Below are positions 7,647 through 18,254 of a DNA stretch of 64,000 nt, piece by piece; positions within the stretch are counted from its first letter, which is position 1, and every line of letters begins with the position of its first letter. Both the position numbers and the translations under genes were made by a program. The notes beneath the pieces were generated by a model. It was not told the origin of the DNA, ran no database searches, and saw nothing but the letters and a program-made list of their open reading frames with translations. Source of the stretch: Agrococcus lahaulensis DSM 17612 (GTDB lineage Bacteria > Actinomycetota > Actinomycetes > Actinomycetales > Microbacteriaceae); assembly GCF_000425105.1 (NCBI RefSeq), contig NZ_AULD01000005.1:62001-126000 (forward strand). Direction: 5' to 3'.

Positions 7647-9317
7647 CTACTCGCTCAGCTCGATCATGTTGAACACCTCGTCGTTGACGGGGCTCGCCGG
7701 GTAGGAGGTCACGCGCTCGGAGAACGCGAGCGACGGCGCCGGGTGCGCGAGCGGGACGCCCGGCACGAACTGCGCGATCTGCTCGTTGATCTCCTGGTAC
7801 GCCTCGGTCGCGTCCTCCGGCTGCGGGATCTGCCGCGCCTCGGTCAGCGCGCCGAACAGCTCGGCGTTCTCGAAGCCCCACTCGTTGGAGTAGCCGTTGA
7901 AGAAGACGCCGACGAAGTTGTCGGTGTCGTTGTAGTCACCGGTCCAGCCGAGCAGGTGGATGCCGTGGTCGGCGGTGCCGCGCATGCGGTCGAGGTAGTC
8001 CGTCCACTCGTCGGCGACGGGCTCGACCGTGATGCCGACCGCCTCGAGCTGCGACGACAGCGCCGTGAAGATCTGCTCGGGGTTGGGCATGTACGGGCGC
8101 GAGACGTTGACCGGGTAGTTGAACTGCAGCGACAGGCCGTCGGCGAAGCCCGCCTCGGCGAGCAGCTCCTGCGCGCGCGCCGGGTCGTACTCGTAGTCCG
8201 TGACGTCCTCGTTGTAGCCGTTGACCACCGGCGGGATGAACTGCGACGCGACCTCGGTGCCCTCGGGGAGCACCTGCGTCACGAGCGCCTCGCGGTCGAT
8301 CGCGTGCGCGATCGCCTGGCGGACGCGCACGTCCTGCAGCTCGGGCACCTGCTGGTTCATGCCGAGGTAGAGGATCGTGAACGGGTCGCGCTGCATGACG
8401 TTGAAGCCGGCCTCCTCGAGCGCGGCCGTGTCGGCGGGCGCGACGAGGTCGTAGCCGTCGATGTCGCCCGACTCGAGCGCCTGGCGGCGGGCGGTCGGGT
8501 CGTCGATCACGCGGAAGACGATCTCCTGCACCTGGCCCTGCTCGCCCCAGTAGTCGGGGTTCGCCTGCAGGACGACCTCGCTGCCGGGCGACCAGGAGTC
8601 GAAGACGAACGGGCCGGTGCCGGTGGGGTGCGCCTCGCCGTACTCGCTGTACTCGGGGGCCTCCTCCGAGCCGCCGACCTCGTCGGCGCCGTACTCCTCC
8701 ATGGCCGTCGGGCTCTGCATCGCGAATGCGGGCAGCGACAGCGAGGCGATGAAGCCCGAGAACGGGCGCGTGAGGTTGACGGTCGCCGTGAGCTCGTCGT
8801 CGGCCGAGCACGACTCGTAGAGCGCGTTCTCGTCGCCGGCGAACCCGCCGTAGAGCGAGCCGTAGTAGTAGGAGAGGCTCTCGGTCGCCGTGAGGCCGGT
8901 CCAGTTGTACCAGCGGTCGAAGTTCGCGCAGACGGCCTCGGCGTTGAACTCGGTGCCGTCGTGGAAGGTGACGCCCTCCTGCAGCTGGAACGTGTAGGAG
9001 GTGCCCGACTCGTCGGACTCCCACTCGGTCGCGAGCAGCGGAGCGGGGTCGGCGGTGCCGGGCTCGACGCCGACGAGGCCCTCGAAGATCTGGCGGGAGA
9101 TGCGGAACGTCTCGCCGTCGGAGGCGAAGGCCGGGTCGAGGCCCGAGGGGTCGGCCGAGGCGCCGAAGATGAACGTCGAGTTGACGTCGCTCTCGGGGGC
9201 AGCGCTGCCGTCGGTGTCGGAGTCGCGCTGGGACTGCACGCAGCCGGTGAGCGCGAGCGTCATCGCCGCGCCGCCCGCGAGGCCTGCGAGGAGGCGCCGC
9301 TTTGCGGATCGATTCAC
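7647..9317 (-). CDS. peptide ABC transporter substrate-binding lipoprotein, SBP family 5
   Basis: 556 residues. A lipoprotein signal peptide (NRSAKRR, hydrophobic core, LTGC) puts the lipidated cysteine at residue 26. The mature part has family-5 landmarks: GLDPAF near the start, VTFHDGTEFNAE, TGPFVFDSW, ESGDIDGYD, VRQAIAHAIDRE and DPARAQELLAEAGF. It would capture peptides outside the membrane and deliver them to DppB/DppC. First gene of the operon and expected to be the most abundant product. ATG start with AAAGG upstream. Confidence 0.92.
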   Translation of the reverse strand: MNRSAKRRLLAGLAGGAAMTLALTGCVQSQRDSDTDGSAAPESDVNSTFIFGASADPSGLDPAFASDGETFRISRQIFEGLVGVEPGTADPAPLLATEWESDESGTSYTFQLQEGVTFHDGTEFNAEAVCANFDRWYNWTGLTATESLSYYYGSLYGGFAGDENALYESCSADDELTATVNLTRPFSGFIASLSLPAFAMQSPTAMEEYGADEVGGSEEAPEYSEYGEAHPTGTGPFVFDSWSPGSEVVLQANPDYWGEQGQVQEIVFRVIDDPTARRQALESGDIDGYDLVAPADTAALEEAGFNVMQRDPFTILYLGMNQQVPELQDVRVRQAIAHAIDREALVTQVLPEGTEVASQFIPPVVNGYNEDVTDYEYDPARAQELLAEAGFADGLSLQFNYPVNVSRPYMPNPEQIFTALSSQLEAVGITVEPVADEWTDYLDRMRGTADHGIHLLGWTGDYNDTDNFVGVFFNGYSNEWGFENAELFGALTEARQIPQPEDATEAYQEINEQIAQFVPGVPLAHPAPSLAFSERVTSYPASPVNDEVFNMIELSE

Positions 9318-9480
9318 GATCTTGGACCTTTCGTGGAAGGGACTGATCGCGCGCTCGCGGCTCCGCCGTGAGCATGCGTAGGGCCAACCTAGCCGCTGGA
9401 CGGCGCGAGCATTGTCACGGCGCGGTCACGATTGCGTGACGACGCCTCGCCCCTGACCTACGCCAGCCTCCGGAGACGAC

Positions 9481-9514
9481 GAGAGCCCCGCCGAATCAAC
9501 GAAGCGGGGCTCTC
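9481..9514 (-). terminator. terminator hairpin after rplA
   Basis: GAGAGCCCCGC and its complement, 11-bp stem with a 12-nt loop, 14 bp beyond the rplA stop codon on the transcribed strand; ends the secE-nusG-rplK-rplA transcription unit. Confidence 0.75.
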
Positions 9515-9528
9515 GAGCGAGACGGATC

Positions 9529-10218
9529 TCAGATGGACGTGACGTCCACCGGGATGCCGGGGCCGAAGGTCGTGGAGACCGTGGCCTTCTGGATGTAGCG
9601 GCCCTTGGAGGACGACGGCTTGAGGCGGACGACCTCCTCGAGCGCGGCGGTGATGTTGTCGTGCAGCTGCTCCTCCGAGAACGAGGCCTTGCCGACGATG
9701 AAGTGCACGTTGGCGTGCTTGTCGACGCGGAACTCGATGCGGCCGCCCTTGATGTCCGTCACGGCCTGCGCGACGTTCGGGGTGACCGTGCCGGTCTTCG
9801 GGTTCGGCATGAGGCCGCGGGGGCCGAGCACCTTGCCGAGTCGGCCGACCTTGCCCATGAGCTCGGGGCTCGCGACGGCGGCGTCGAACTGCGTCCAGCC
9901 GCCGGCCACCTTCTCGATGAGCTCGTCCGAGCCGACCTCGTCGGCGCCCGCGGCGATCGCGGCCTCGGCGGCCGGGCCCTGCGCGAAGACGATGACGCGA
10001 GCGGTCTTGCCGGTGCCGTGAGGAAGAGAAACGGTACCGCGGACCATCTGGTCAGCCTTGCGGGGGTCGACGCCGAGCTTGAGCGCGACCTCGACGGTCG
10101 AGTCGGTCTTGGCCGAGCCGGTCTCGCGAGCGAGCGCGACGGCTTCGGCGGGGGTGTACTGCTTGCCAGCCTCGATCTTCTCGGCTGCGGCCCGGTAGGC
10201 CTTGGACTTCTGTGCCAT
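9529..10218 (-). CDS. rplA: 50S ribosomal protein L1
   Basis: 229 residues, the usual bacterial L1 length. Conserved segments visible: [48 protein letters not shown] and the C-terminal [13 protein letters not shown]1 forms the mobile L1 stalk of the large subunit that helps release E-site tRNA, and in bacteria it can repress its own L11-L1 mRNA. Preceded by an AGGAG site; lies 80 bp after rplK and is followed directly by a hairpin terminator. Confidence 0.98.
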   Translation of the reverse strand: MAQKSKAYRAAAEKIEAGKQYTPAEAVALARETGSAKTDSTVEVALKLGVDPRKADQMVRGTVSLPHGTGKTARVIVFAQGPAAEAAIAAGADEVGSDELIEKVAGGWTQFDAAVASPELMGKVGRLGKVLGPRGLMPNPKTGTVTPNVAQAVTDIKGGRIEFRVDKHANVHFIVGKASFSEEQLHDNITAALEEVVRLKPSSSKGRYIQKATVSTTFGPGIPVDVTSI

Positions 10219-10298
10219 GTGGATCTCCTAGTTCAGAGTTCGCGGTGCGCGCCTGGCCGGCGCTCCCACTGATGAGCCGAGCGGCTCGGATGCCGAGG

Positions 10299-10730
10299 TC
10301 AGCCCTCGACGGTGATGCCCATGGAGCGGGCGGTGCCGGCGACGATCTTCTTCGCGCCCTCGATGTCGTTCGCGTTGAGGTCGACGAGCTTCTGCTGCGC
10401 GATCTCCTCGACCTGCGCCATCGTCAGCTTGCCCACCTTCGTGGTGTGCGGGACGCCGGAGCCCTTCTTGACGCCGGCGGCCTTCTTGATGAGCTCCGCG
10501 GCGGGCGGGGTCTTGAGCACGAAGTCGAACGAGCGGTCCTCGTAGACGGTGATCTCGACCGGGATGACGTTGCCGCGCTGGTTCTCCGTCGCGGCGTTGT
10601 ACGCCTTGCAGAACTCCATGATGTTGACGCCGTGCTGACCGAGCGCCGGACCGACCGGCGGGGCGGGGTTGGCGGCGCCGGCCTGGATCTGCAGCTTGAT
10701 CAGACCCGTGACCTTCTTCTTGGGTGCCAT
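10299..10730 (-). CDS. rplK: 50S ribosomal protein L11
   Basis: 143 residues with the L11 signature regions: [43 protein letters not shown] and the C-terminal AGTARSMGI. It forms the stalk base with 23S rRNA where elongation factors and RelA act. AAGGAAG ribosome site before the ATG. It lies 78 bp downstream of nusG in the conserved secE-nusG-rplK-rplA order. Confidence 0.98.
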   Translation of the reverse strand: MAPKKKVTGLIKLQIQAGAANPAPPVGPALGQHGVNIMEFCKAYNAATENQRGNVIPVEITVYEDRSFDFVLKTPPAAELIKKAAGVKKGSGVPHTTKVGKLTMAQVEEIAQQKLVDLNANDIEGAKKIVAGTARSMGITVEG

Positions 10731-10808
10731 GTCTCTTCCTTCTTGGTGTGTCGCGGTCGTGCGGGCACGCTCGGAGCCCGGGACCGCATCCAGCCCTCTT
10801 GAGAGGGA

Positions 10809-11501
10809 CTAGAGCTTGCTGACCTGGCCGAAGCCGAGCTCGACCGGAGTCTCGCGCTCGAACAGGCTGACGAGCACGGTGAGCTTGCGGCTCGCCGGCT
10901 GGATCTCGCTGATGGTGCCGGGGAAGCCCGCGAACGAGCCCTCGGTGATCGTGATGGTCTCGCCGACCTCGAAGTCGACCTCGACCGTGACCTGGTTCGG
11001 CTGCTGCGAGGGCGCCGCCTTCTGCTGCTCGGCGAGCTGCTCGTCGGCGATCGGCTTGAGCATCGTGAACGCCTCGTCGAAGCGCAGCGGGGCCGGGTTG
11101 TGGGCGTTGCCCACGAAGCCCGTGACGCCGGGCGTGTGGCGCACGACCGACCAGGTGTCCTCGTTCAGGTCCATGCGGACGAGCACGTAGCCGGGCACGC
11201 GCACGCGGTTGACGCGCTTGGCCTGGCCGTTCTTCGTCTCGAGCACGTCCTCGGTCGGCACCTGGATCTCGTAGATGCCGTCGACCTGCATGTTCTCGGC
11301 GCGCGAGGCGATGTTGGCCTTGACCTTCTTCTCGTAGCCGGCGTACGAGTGGATGACGTACCACTTGCCGGGCTTGAGGCGCATCTCGCGCTTGAAGTCC
11401 TCGTAGGGGTCGGTCGCGGGCTCCTCGGGCTTCGCCTCGTCCGGCACGAGGTCGTCGAGCGCCTTGTTCAGCTCGATGTCGAGGTCGTTGACGTCAGACA
11501 C
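10809..11501 (-). CDS. nusG: transcription termination/antitermination factor NusG
   Basis: 230 residues. A roughly 45-residue acidic N-terminal extension, common in actinobacteria, precedes the NGN domain ([19 protein letters not shown]) with GYVLVRMDL and [12 protein letters not shown]; the C-terminal KOW motif is [19 protein letters not shown]. NusG binds RNA polymerase and couples it to Rho or the ribosome. Good GAAGGAGAAGG ribosome site. Follows secE by 33 bp. Confidence 0.97.
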   Translation of the reverse strand: MSDVNDLDIELNKALDDLVPDEAKPEEPATDPYEDFKREMRLKPGKWYVIHSYAGYEKKVKANIASRAENMQVDGIYEIQVPTEDVLETKNGQAKRVNRVRVPGYVLVRMDLNEDTWSVVRHTPGVTGFVGNAHNPAPLRFDEAFTMLKPIADEQLAEQQKAAPSQQPNQVTVEVDFEVGETITITEGSFAGFPGTISEIQPASRKLTVLVSLFERETPVELGFGQVSKL

Positions 11502-11534
11502 AGTCCACCTTCTCCTTCACGTTCCGCGTCGGGC

Positions 11535-11801
11535 TCAAGCGAGGCCGAACAGCGGGATGTCGCCGAAGACCCAGCCCACGAGCGAGCCGAACAGCAGGTC
11601 GAGGCCCGACACCAGGAGCATCATGAACACCACGAACACCAGCACGACGAGCGTGTAGCGGATCAGCTCCTTGCGCGTCGGCGTGACGACCTTGCGGAGC
11701 TCGACCAGGACTTCCTTGAGGAAGGTCCACAGGCGCAGGAACGGGTTGCGAGAGCCGCCCGCGCGCGTGCGGGGTGCCTCCTCGATCGCGTTCTCAGCCA
11801 C
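11535..11801 (-). CDS. secE: preprotein translocase subunit SecE
   Basis: 88 residues: a charged N-terminal region ([30 protein letters not shown]), holding the conserved amphipathic SecE helix, followed by one transmembrane segment near residues 49-71. SecE clamps SecY in the translocon. The start is the GTG at 11801 (GTGGCTGAGAACGCG), with GAAGGG just upstream; longer reading upstream would run into tRNA-Trp. Its place between tRNA-Trp and nusG is the conserved actinobacterial arrangement. Confidence 0.95.
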   Translation of the reverse strand: MAENAIEEAPRTRAGGSRNPFLRLWTFLKEVLVELRKVVTPTRKELIRYTLVVLVFVVFMMLLVSGLDLLFGSLVGWVFGDIPLFGLA

Positions 11802-11869
11802 GGTGACCCTTCGGTTCGTTCGACCCGGCTGCTGCCGAGGCCAGTCAAGCGCCGTTCCGGCGCCTTCTG

Positions 11870-11942
11870 CAGGGCGGACAGGACTCGAACCTGCAACCTG
11901 CGGTTTTGGAGACCGCTGCGCTACCAATTGCGCCACCGCCCT
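11870..11942 (-). tRNA. tRNA-Trp (CCA)
   Basis: Full cloverleaf on the minus strand: acceptor AGGGCGG/CCGCCCT, anticodon loop with CCA between GCGGT and ACCGC, T-arm GCAGGTTCGAATCCTGT. Discriminator G; the 3' CCA is not encoded. Lies directly upstream of secE. Confidence 0.97.
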
Positions 11943-12110
11943 GGGCGGGTGGAGGGCCATGCTGTCAGCACCGGCCGGGGCGTGCGACATCATGGCGGTT
12001 GTCAACCACCAAGGGAACAGCATACTTCGGCGCGGCACCCGCTGTCCACTTCCCCGAGTGTCGCGCGGCCGCGGCCGGTCGCGCGCGCCCCTCGCGCACC
12101 CGCGTCCTCG

Positions 12111-12116
12111 TAGGCT
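12111..12116 (+). promoter_or_regulatory. -10 box for leaderless aminotransferase gene
   Basis: TAGGCT seven bases before the GTG at 12124, with no Shine-Dalgarno sequence. A second candidate promoter further upstream (TTGTCA at 11999-12004, 16-bp spacer, CATACT) would give a leadered transcript. Confidence 0.5.
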
Positions 12117-12123
12117 GGGGGCC

Positions 12124-13317
12124 GTGAACCGCATCGCCGCGCGCATCGCCGCCATCAACGAGTCCGCGACCCTCAAGGTCGACGCGAAGGCCAAGGCGCT
12201 CAAGGCCGCCGGCCGCGACGTCATCAGCTACGCCGCGGGCGAGCCCGACTTCGCCACGCCGCCGAACATCGTCGAGGCGGCGCAGCGCGCGCTCGCCGAC
12301 CCGAAGAACTACCGCTACACGCCGGCGCCCGGCCTGCCCGAGCTGCGGGAGGCGATCGCGGCGAAGACGAAGCGCGACTCGGGCCTCGAGGTCGAGCCGA
12401 GCCAGACGCTCGTCACGAACGGCGGCAAGCAGTCGGTCTACCAGGCGTTCCAGACGATCCTGGACCCGGGCGACGAGGTGCTCGTGCCGACGCCCTACTG
12501 GACCACCTACCCCGAGGCGATCGGCCTCACGGGCGCGCGCCAGGTCGACGTGTTCGCGGGCGCCGAGCAGGGCTACCTCGTCACGGTCGACCAGCTCGAG
12601 GCCGCGCGCACCGAGCGCACCAAGGCGCTGCTCATGGTGAGCCCCTCGAACCCGACGGGTGCCGTCTACCCGGCCGAGCACATCCGCGAGATCGCCGAGT
12701 GGGCCGACGCGCACGGCCTCTGGGTCGTGAGCGACGAGATCTACCAGAACCTCGTCTACGACGGCGAGCGCGCCGTCTCGGTCGTCGAGGCGGTGCCGGC
12801 GCTCGCCGACCGCACGATCCTCGTGAACGGCGTCGCGAAGACCTACGCGATGACCGGGTGGCGCGTGGGGTGGATGGTCGGGCCCGCCGACGTCATCAAG
12901 GCGGCCGGCAACCTGCAGTCGCACCTGACGAGCAACGTCAACAACGTCGCGCAGCGCGGCGCGCTCGAGGCGCTCACCGGCCCGCAGGACGCGGTCGCCG
13001 ACATGCTCACCGCCTTCGACCGCCGCCGCCGCACGATCGTCGAGGAGCTCTCGCGGATCCCCGGCTTCTCGGTGCCGACGCCGAAGGGCGCGTTCTACGT
13101 CTACGCGGATGTCTCGGCGCTCCTGGGCAGGGAATGGGGCGGCGTGCGCGCCGAGACCTCCCTCGAGCTCGCCGATCTCATGCTCGAGCAGGCCGAGGTC
13201 GCCGCGGTGCCGGGCGAGGCGTTCGGCCCCTCGGGCTACTTGCGCTTCTCGTACGCGCTCGGCGACGAGGCGCTGCTCGAGGGCGTCCAGCGGCTGCAGC
13301 GCCTCTTCGCCGCGTAG
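12124..13317 (+). CDS. aspC: class I pyridoxal phosphate aminotransferase (aspartate aminotransferase type)
   Basis: 397 residues of fold-type I aminotransferase class I. Landmarks: [45 protein letters not shown], the PLP-lysine region [16 protein letters not shown], and GYLRFSYAL with the carboxylate-binding arginine. It moves amino groups between aspartate and 2-oxoglutarate or related pairs. GTG start chosen for the TAGGCT -10 box seven bases upstream. The symbol is by family; broader substrate range (e.g. aromatic or prephenate) cannot be excluded. Confidence 0.9.
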   Translation: MNRIAARIAAINESATLKVDAKAKALKAAGRDVISYAAGEPDFATPPNIVEAAQRALADPKNYRYTPAPGLPELREAIAAKTKRDSGLEVEPSQTLVTNGGKQSVYQAFQTILDPGDEVLVPTPYWTTYPEAIGLTGARQVDVFAGAEQGYLVTVDQLEAARTERTKALLMVSPSNPTGAVYPAEHIREIAEWADAHGLWVVSDEIYQNLVYDGERAVSVVEAVPALADRTILVNGVAKTYAMTGWRVGWMVGPADVIKAAGNLQSHLTSNVNNVAQRGALEALTGPQDAVADMLTAFDRRRRTIVEELSRIPGFSVPTPKGAFYVYADVSALLGREWGGVRAETSLELADLMLEQAEVAAVPGEAFGPSGYLRFSYALGDEALLEGVQRLQRLFAA

Positions 13318-13336
13318 CCCAGGCGGAGCAGTCCCG

Positions 13337-14236
13337 GTGGAGCTCGAGCGCGTCGACCCCGAGCTGCGCGAGGCGGTCGCGGCGCTGCGCGGCGTCGACC
13401 TGCGCCGTCCGATCGGCCGCTGGCTCGGCCGGGTGGCTCCGCGCCTCATCCGCTGGCCGCGCGAGGCGGGAGTGCGCATCCGCGGCGAGCGCCTCGGCGG
13501 GGTGCGCGTGCGCACCTACGCGCCGCCGAGCATCCGCTCGGACGCCGTGCTCCTGTGGGTGCACGGCGGCGGCATGATCATCGGCGCGCCGCACATGGAC
13601 GACCGCGTGTGCTCCGAGATCGCCGTGCGCGTCGGGATCTCGGTCGTGAGCGTCGACTACCGGCTCGTCCCCGAGCATCCCTTCCCCGCACCGCTCGACG
13701 ACTGCGAGCGCGTGTTCGCGGTGCTCGTCGCGCAGGGCCGCGAGCGCATCGCCGTCGGCGGGCAGAGCGCCGGCGCCGGCCTCGCCGCCTCGCTCGCGCA
13801 GCGCCTGCTCGACGCCGGCGGCGCGCAGCCGATCGCGCAGCTGCTCTTCTGCCCCATGCTCGACGACCGCACCTCCGCGCGCACCGAGCTCGACGCCGAG
13901 CGGCACTTCGTGTGGGACAACCGCGCCAACCGGCTCGGCTGGCGCGCGCTGCTCGGCCGCGAGCCGGGCGCGGAGGCCGTGCCCGAGCACGCCGTGCCCG
14001 CGCGCCGCGCCGACCTGCGGGGGCTGCCGCCCGCGTGGATCGGTGTCGGCGACATCGACCTCTTCCACGATGAGGACGTCGCCTACGCCGAGCGGCTCCG
14101 CGCCGCGGGCGTCGACGTGCAGCTCGACGTCGTGCCCGGCGCGCCGCACGGCCTCGACGCGATCGCCGGCGGCTCGCGACTCGCGGCCCTGCACCGGGCC
14201 TCCGCGATCGACTGGCTCGCGTGCGCGATCGCCTGA
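13337..14236 (+). CDS. alpha/beta hydrolase, HSL-type esterase
   Basis: 299 residues. Oxyanion-hole motif WVHGGGMIIG, then SVDYRLVPEHPFPAPLDD, nucleophile elbow GGQSAGAG, a C-terminal aspartate in IGVGDIDLFHDE and the catalytic histidine in GAPHGLD: the full hormone-sensitive-lipase-like triad of bacterial carboxylesterases. The GTG start at 13337 lies 20 bp after the aminotransferase stop and follows GGCGGAG. Likely co-transcribed with the aminotransferase. Natural ester unknown. Confidence 0.85.
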   Translation: MELERVDPELREAVAALRGVDLRRPIGRWLGRVAPRLIRWPREAGVRIRGERLGGVRVRTYAPPSIRSDAVLLWVHGGGMIIGAPHMDDRVCSEIAVRVGISVVSVDYRLVPEHPFPAPLDDCERVFAVLVAQGRERIAVGGQSAGAGLAASLAQRLLDAGGAQPIAQLLFCPMLDDRTSARTELDAERHFVWDNRANRLGWRALLGREPGAEAVPEHAVPARRADLRGLPPAWIGVGDIDLFHDEDVAYAERLRAAGVDVQLDVVPGAPHGLDAIAGGSRLAALHRASAIDWLACAIA

Positions 14237-14296
14237 CGCGCGCAGACCCACCGATCGGTGGATGCCGGCGGCCGCCGCTCGCGCGAGCCTGTTGCC

Positions 14297-15156
<860 letters not shown>

Positions 15157-15160
<4 letters not shown>

Positions 15161-16020
15161 CTGCCATCACCCCGCTCGCGCGCGCCGTCGCGCCCGTGCG
15201 CCCCGGGCTCCGCCCCGGCCACACCCTGCGCTGCGCCGCCGACCGCGTGCGCATCGAGCTGCTGCAGTACTTCCGCCGCAGCGACGCGCTCGTGTTCACG
15301 TTCCTGTTCCCCGTGCTGCTGTTCGCGATCTTCGCGAGCGCGTTCGGGTCGCTGCCGGCGATGCTCGAGCTCGACGGGCAGCGGGTGACGCAGGCGCAGT
15401 ACTACCTGCCGGCGATGCTCGCCGCCGGCGTGTTCCTCTCGGGCGTGCAGAACCTCGGGATCGAGATCGCGGTGGAGCGCAACGACGGCACGCTGCAGCG
15501 GCTCGCCGCGACGCCGCTGCCCGTGCTCTCCTACTTCCTCGGCAAGCTCGGCCAGCTGCTCGTCACGTCGCTCGCCCAAGCGGCGCTCCTGCTCGCCGTC
15601 GCGGTCGGCGTCTTCGGCATCGAGCTCCCGACCGAGCCGGAGCGCTGGCTCGCGCTCGCGTGGGTGTTCTTCGGCGCGCTCGTGTGCTTCGCGGTGCTGG
15701 GCGTCGCGGTCGCCCAGATCCCCCGCACCGTGAGCAGCGCATCCGCCGTCGTCATCCCGCTCGCGCTCATCCTGCAGTTCATCTCGGGCATCTACCTCGC
15801 CTTCCCCATGCTGCCGGAGTGGCTGCAGACGATCGCGAACCTCTTCCCGCTCGCGTGGGTCGGGCACGGGATGCGCTTCGCCCTGCTCCCCGAGATCGCC
15901 CATCACCTCGAGGTCGGCGAGGCGTGGAACCTGCAGGGCGTCGCGACGGCCCTCGGCATCTGGGCGGTCGTCGGTACCGTGGTGGCTGCGCTGACGTTCC
16001 GCTGGATCAAGCGGGGCTGA
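15157..16020 (+). CDS. ABC-2 type exporter, permease protein
   Basis: 287 residues with six predicted helices and the ABC2_membrane pattern: a long first helix (FLFPVLLFAIFASAFG), an extracytoplasmic loop, GIEIAVERNDGTLQRLAATPL, and the IPLALILQFISGIYLAF segment after IPRTVSSASAVV. The ATG overlaps the ATPase stop by four bases. With that ATPase it exports an unknown compound, possibly a drug or lipid. Confidence 0.88.
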
Positions 16021-16031
16021 CCGGAGGAGAC

Positions 16032-17165
16032 ATGGCGGCGAGCGAGCCCGAGCGCGCGACGGCGATCGAGGACCCGCGGATGTGGGACGCGTTCGTCGGC
16101 ATCGGCGTCGCCGTGCTGCTCGTCGTCGCGGGCTTCGCGGGCGACCTGCCCTCGATCGCGCTCGGCGCCGCGGGCGTGCTGACGATCGGCCTCGCGTATC
16201 CCCTCGCGCGCAGGGCGATGCTCGAGGAGCGGCCGAGCACGGCCTTCCAGGTCGCGGCCGTCGTCGGCGCTGCGGTCGCCGCCTTCGCCTACCCGCCGCT
16301 CGCCGGCGCGCAGGCGCTCGCCGCGCCGCTCCTGTGGGTCTCGTCGTGCGACAGCATCCGCCGTGCCGTGATCGCGAACGTCGGGCTCTTCGGCGCCGTG
16401 CTCGCAGCGTTCTGGCTCGACGGGGGCGACACATGGCTGCTCGCGACGACGCAGTCGCTCAGCTTCGCGTTCAGCATGGTCATCGGGCTCTGGATCTCGG
16501 GGCTCGCCCGCGCGACCGAGGAGCGCGACCGGCTCATCGCCGAGCTCGAGGCCGCGCAGGCCTCGATCGCGCGGCTGAGCGGCGAGCACGCGACGGCCGC
16601 CGAGCGCGCTCGCATCGCGCGCGACCTGCACGACACGATCGCGCAGGACCTCGCCGCGATCGCGATGCTCGCGCAGCGCCGCGGCGCCGACGCCGCGACG
16701 CTCGCGGCGGTCGAGGAGCTCGCCCAGGGCGCGCTCGCCGAGGTGCGCGGGCTCGTCGCGGCGAACGCGCCCGTCGGCCTCGACGACGGGCTGCCGGTCG
16801 CGCTCGAGCGGCTCGGCGAGCGCTTCGCCGCCGAGACGGGCATCGCGGTGCGCGTCGAGGCGGTCGCGGTCGAGCTGCCGGTCGACGCGCAGGCCGCGCT
16901 GCTGCGCACCGCGCAGGAGTCGCTCGCGAACGTGCGCAAGCACGCGCGCGCGGCGAGCGTCGGCGTGACCCTGACTGCGGATGCGTCGGGCGTGCGGCTC
17001 GAGGTCGCCGACGACGGGCGCGGGTTCGACCGCACCGCCGTGCGGCGAGGCCTCGGGCTGCAGGGGCTCGACGAGCGGATGTCGCTCGCGGGCGGGAGCC
17101 TCGAGATCGACTCCTCCCCCGCGGGCACGCGCGTCGTCGCCCGGCTCGGGGCGGGCGCGCCGTGA
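16032..17165 (+). CDS. NarL/DesK-type sensor histidine kinase
   Basis: 377 residues: about six membrane helices in the first 150 residues with little extracellular domain, a short coiled linker, a HisKA_3 domain with the phosphoacceptor in RDLHDTIAQDLAAI (His200), and a HATPase with VADDGRGFD and RGLGLQGLDERM. Intramembrane-sensing kinases of this layout often respond to membrane stress. GGAGGAG ribosome site; 11 bp after the permease stop; overlaps the response regulator by four bases (GTGA). Confidence 0.9.
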   Translation: MAASEPERATAIEDPRMWDAFVGIGVAVLLVVAGFAGDLPSIALGAAGVLTIGLAYPLARRAMLEERPSTAFQVAAVVGAAVAAFAYPPLAGAQALAAPLLWVSSCDSIRRAVIANVGLFGAVLAAFWLDGGDTWLLATTQSLSFAFSMVIGLWISGLARATEERDRLIAELEAAQASIARLSGEHATAAERARIARDLHDTIAQDLAAIAMLAQRRGADAATLAAVEELAQGALAEVRGLVAANAPVGLDDGLPVALERLGERFAAETGIAVRVEAVAVELPVDAQAALLRTAQESLANVRKHARAASVGVTLTADASGVRLEVADDGRGFDRTAVRRGLGLQGLDERMSLAGGSLEIDSSPAGTRVVARLGAGAP

Positions 17166-17776
17166 TTCGCGTCGCGGTCGCCGACGACCACCCCGTCGTG
17201 CGCGGCGGCCTCGCGGCGCTGCTCGCGGAGGCGGCCGACATCGAGGTCGTCGGGCAAGCGGCGGACGGCGAGGCGCTCGTCGCGCTCGCGCGCGCGGAGC
17301 GCCCCGACGTCGTGCTCACCGACCTGCGCATGCCGGGGGTCGGCGGCGCGGAGGCGACCCGGCGGATCCTCGCGGAGCTGCCGGAGACGCGCGTGCTCGT
17401 GCTCACGACCTACGACTCGGACGCCGACATCCTGGCGGCGACCGAGGCGGGCGCGACCGGCTACCTGCTGAAGGCGGCGCCGCCGCTCGAGATCTTCGCG
17501 GCCGTGCGCGCCGTCGCGCGCGGTGAGCGGGCGATGGCCCCGACGGTCGCGCGAGCGCTCGCCGACCGCCAGCGCGGACCGGCGATCGCGCTCTCCGCCC
17601 GCGAGCGGGAGGTGCTCGAGCGCATGAAGGCGGGCGCGACGAACGCGGCGATCGGTCGGGCCCTCTTCATCGGCGAGGCGACCGTCAAGACGCACGTGCA
17701 GTCGATCTTCGCGAAGCTCGGGGTGCGCGACCGCACCTCGGCGGTGGCGGTCGCGCTCGAGCGCGGGCTGCTCTGA
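17162..17776 (+). CDS. NarL/LuxR-type response regulator
   Basis: 204 residues: receiver domain with the acidic DDH pair (8-10), phosphoacceptor Asp54 in VVLTDLRMPG, the T/S in LTTYDS and the K in LLKAAPP; C-terminal LuxR helix-turn-helix with LSAREREVLERMKAGATNAAIGRALFIGEATVKTH. It is the partner of the upstream kinase and probably regulates the ABC-2 exporter operon that encodes it. GTG start overlapping the kinase stop. Ends three bases from the convergent VOC gene. Confidence 0.93.
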   Translation: MIRVAVADDHPVVRGGLAALLAEAADIEVVGQAADGEALVALARAERPDVVLTDLRMPGVGGAEATRRILAELPETRVLVLTTYDSDADILAATEAGATGYLLKAAPPLEIFAAVRAVARGERAMAPTVARALADRQRGPAIALSAREREVLERMKAGATNAAIGRALFIGEATVKTHVQSIFAKLGVRDRTSAVAVALERGLL

Positions 17777-17779
17777 GCC

Positions 17780-18202
17780 CTATCCCACCGGGACGAAGTG
17801 CTCCTCGCCGTCCTGCTCCTCGAAGAGCGTGAGCGTGAGGTCGGTGGGGCCCTCGAGGCGCGAGTTCCGCGAGCGCCACGGCGTCTCGACGGGCTCGGCG
17901 ATCACCGTCGCGCCGGCCGTCTCGAGCCGGCGCGTGACGCCCTCGGCGTCGTCGACCTCGAACGCGACGCGGATGCGCGGGCTCTCGCGCCCGCCGGCCT
18001 CGATGCGATCGATCATGCGCTTCTGCGCCGGGTTCGCGAGCTCGAGCGTCGCGCGGCCGGCGTCGAGGATCGCGACGCGCGCCTCGCCGTCGCCCTCGAA
18101 CGCCGCGATCTCGGGCAGGCCGAGCGCGTCGCGGTAGAACGCGAGCGCGGCCTCGAAGTCCTCCGCCTCGACGACGAGGCGCAGCTGCTTGGGAGCGGTC
18201 AT
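17780..18202 (-). CDS. VOC superfamily (glyoxalase/bleomycin resistance-like) protein
   Basis: 140 residues with two beta-alpha-beta-beta-beta modules: LRLVVEAEDFEAALAFYRDALGLPE, then RIRVAFEVDDAEGVTRRLETAGATVIAEPVETPW. The family uses this fold for glyoxalases, dioxygenases and resistance proteins; the metal ligands are not obvious enough to choose. No promoter motif is clear. Substrate unknown. Confidence 0.75.
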   Translation of the reverse strand: MTAPKQLRLVVEAEDFEAALAFYRDALGLPEIAAFEGDGEARVAILDAGRATLELANPAQKRMIDRIEAGGRESPRIRVAFEVDDAEGVTRRLETAGATVIAEPVETPWRSRNSRLEGPTDLTLTLFEEQDGEEHFVPVG

Positions 18203-18254
18203 GCGAGCGGCAACCGCGGCCGCGGCGCCCGCATTCCCGCGCAGGCGACGGCGC

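Noticed and set aside
10219-10298. L1 autoregulatory site between rplK and rplA
   Set aside because: The gap has no clear mimic of the 23S rRNA L1-binding site that I could identify by eye.
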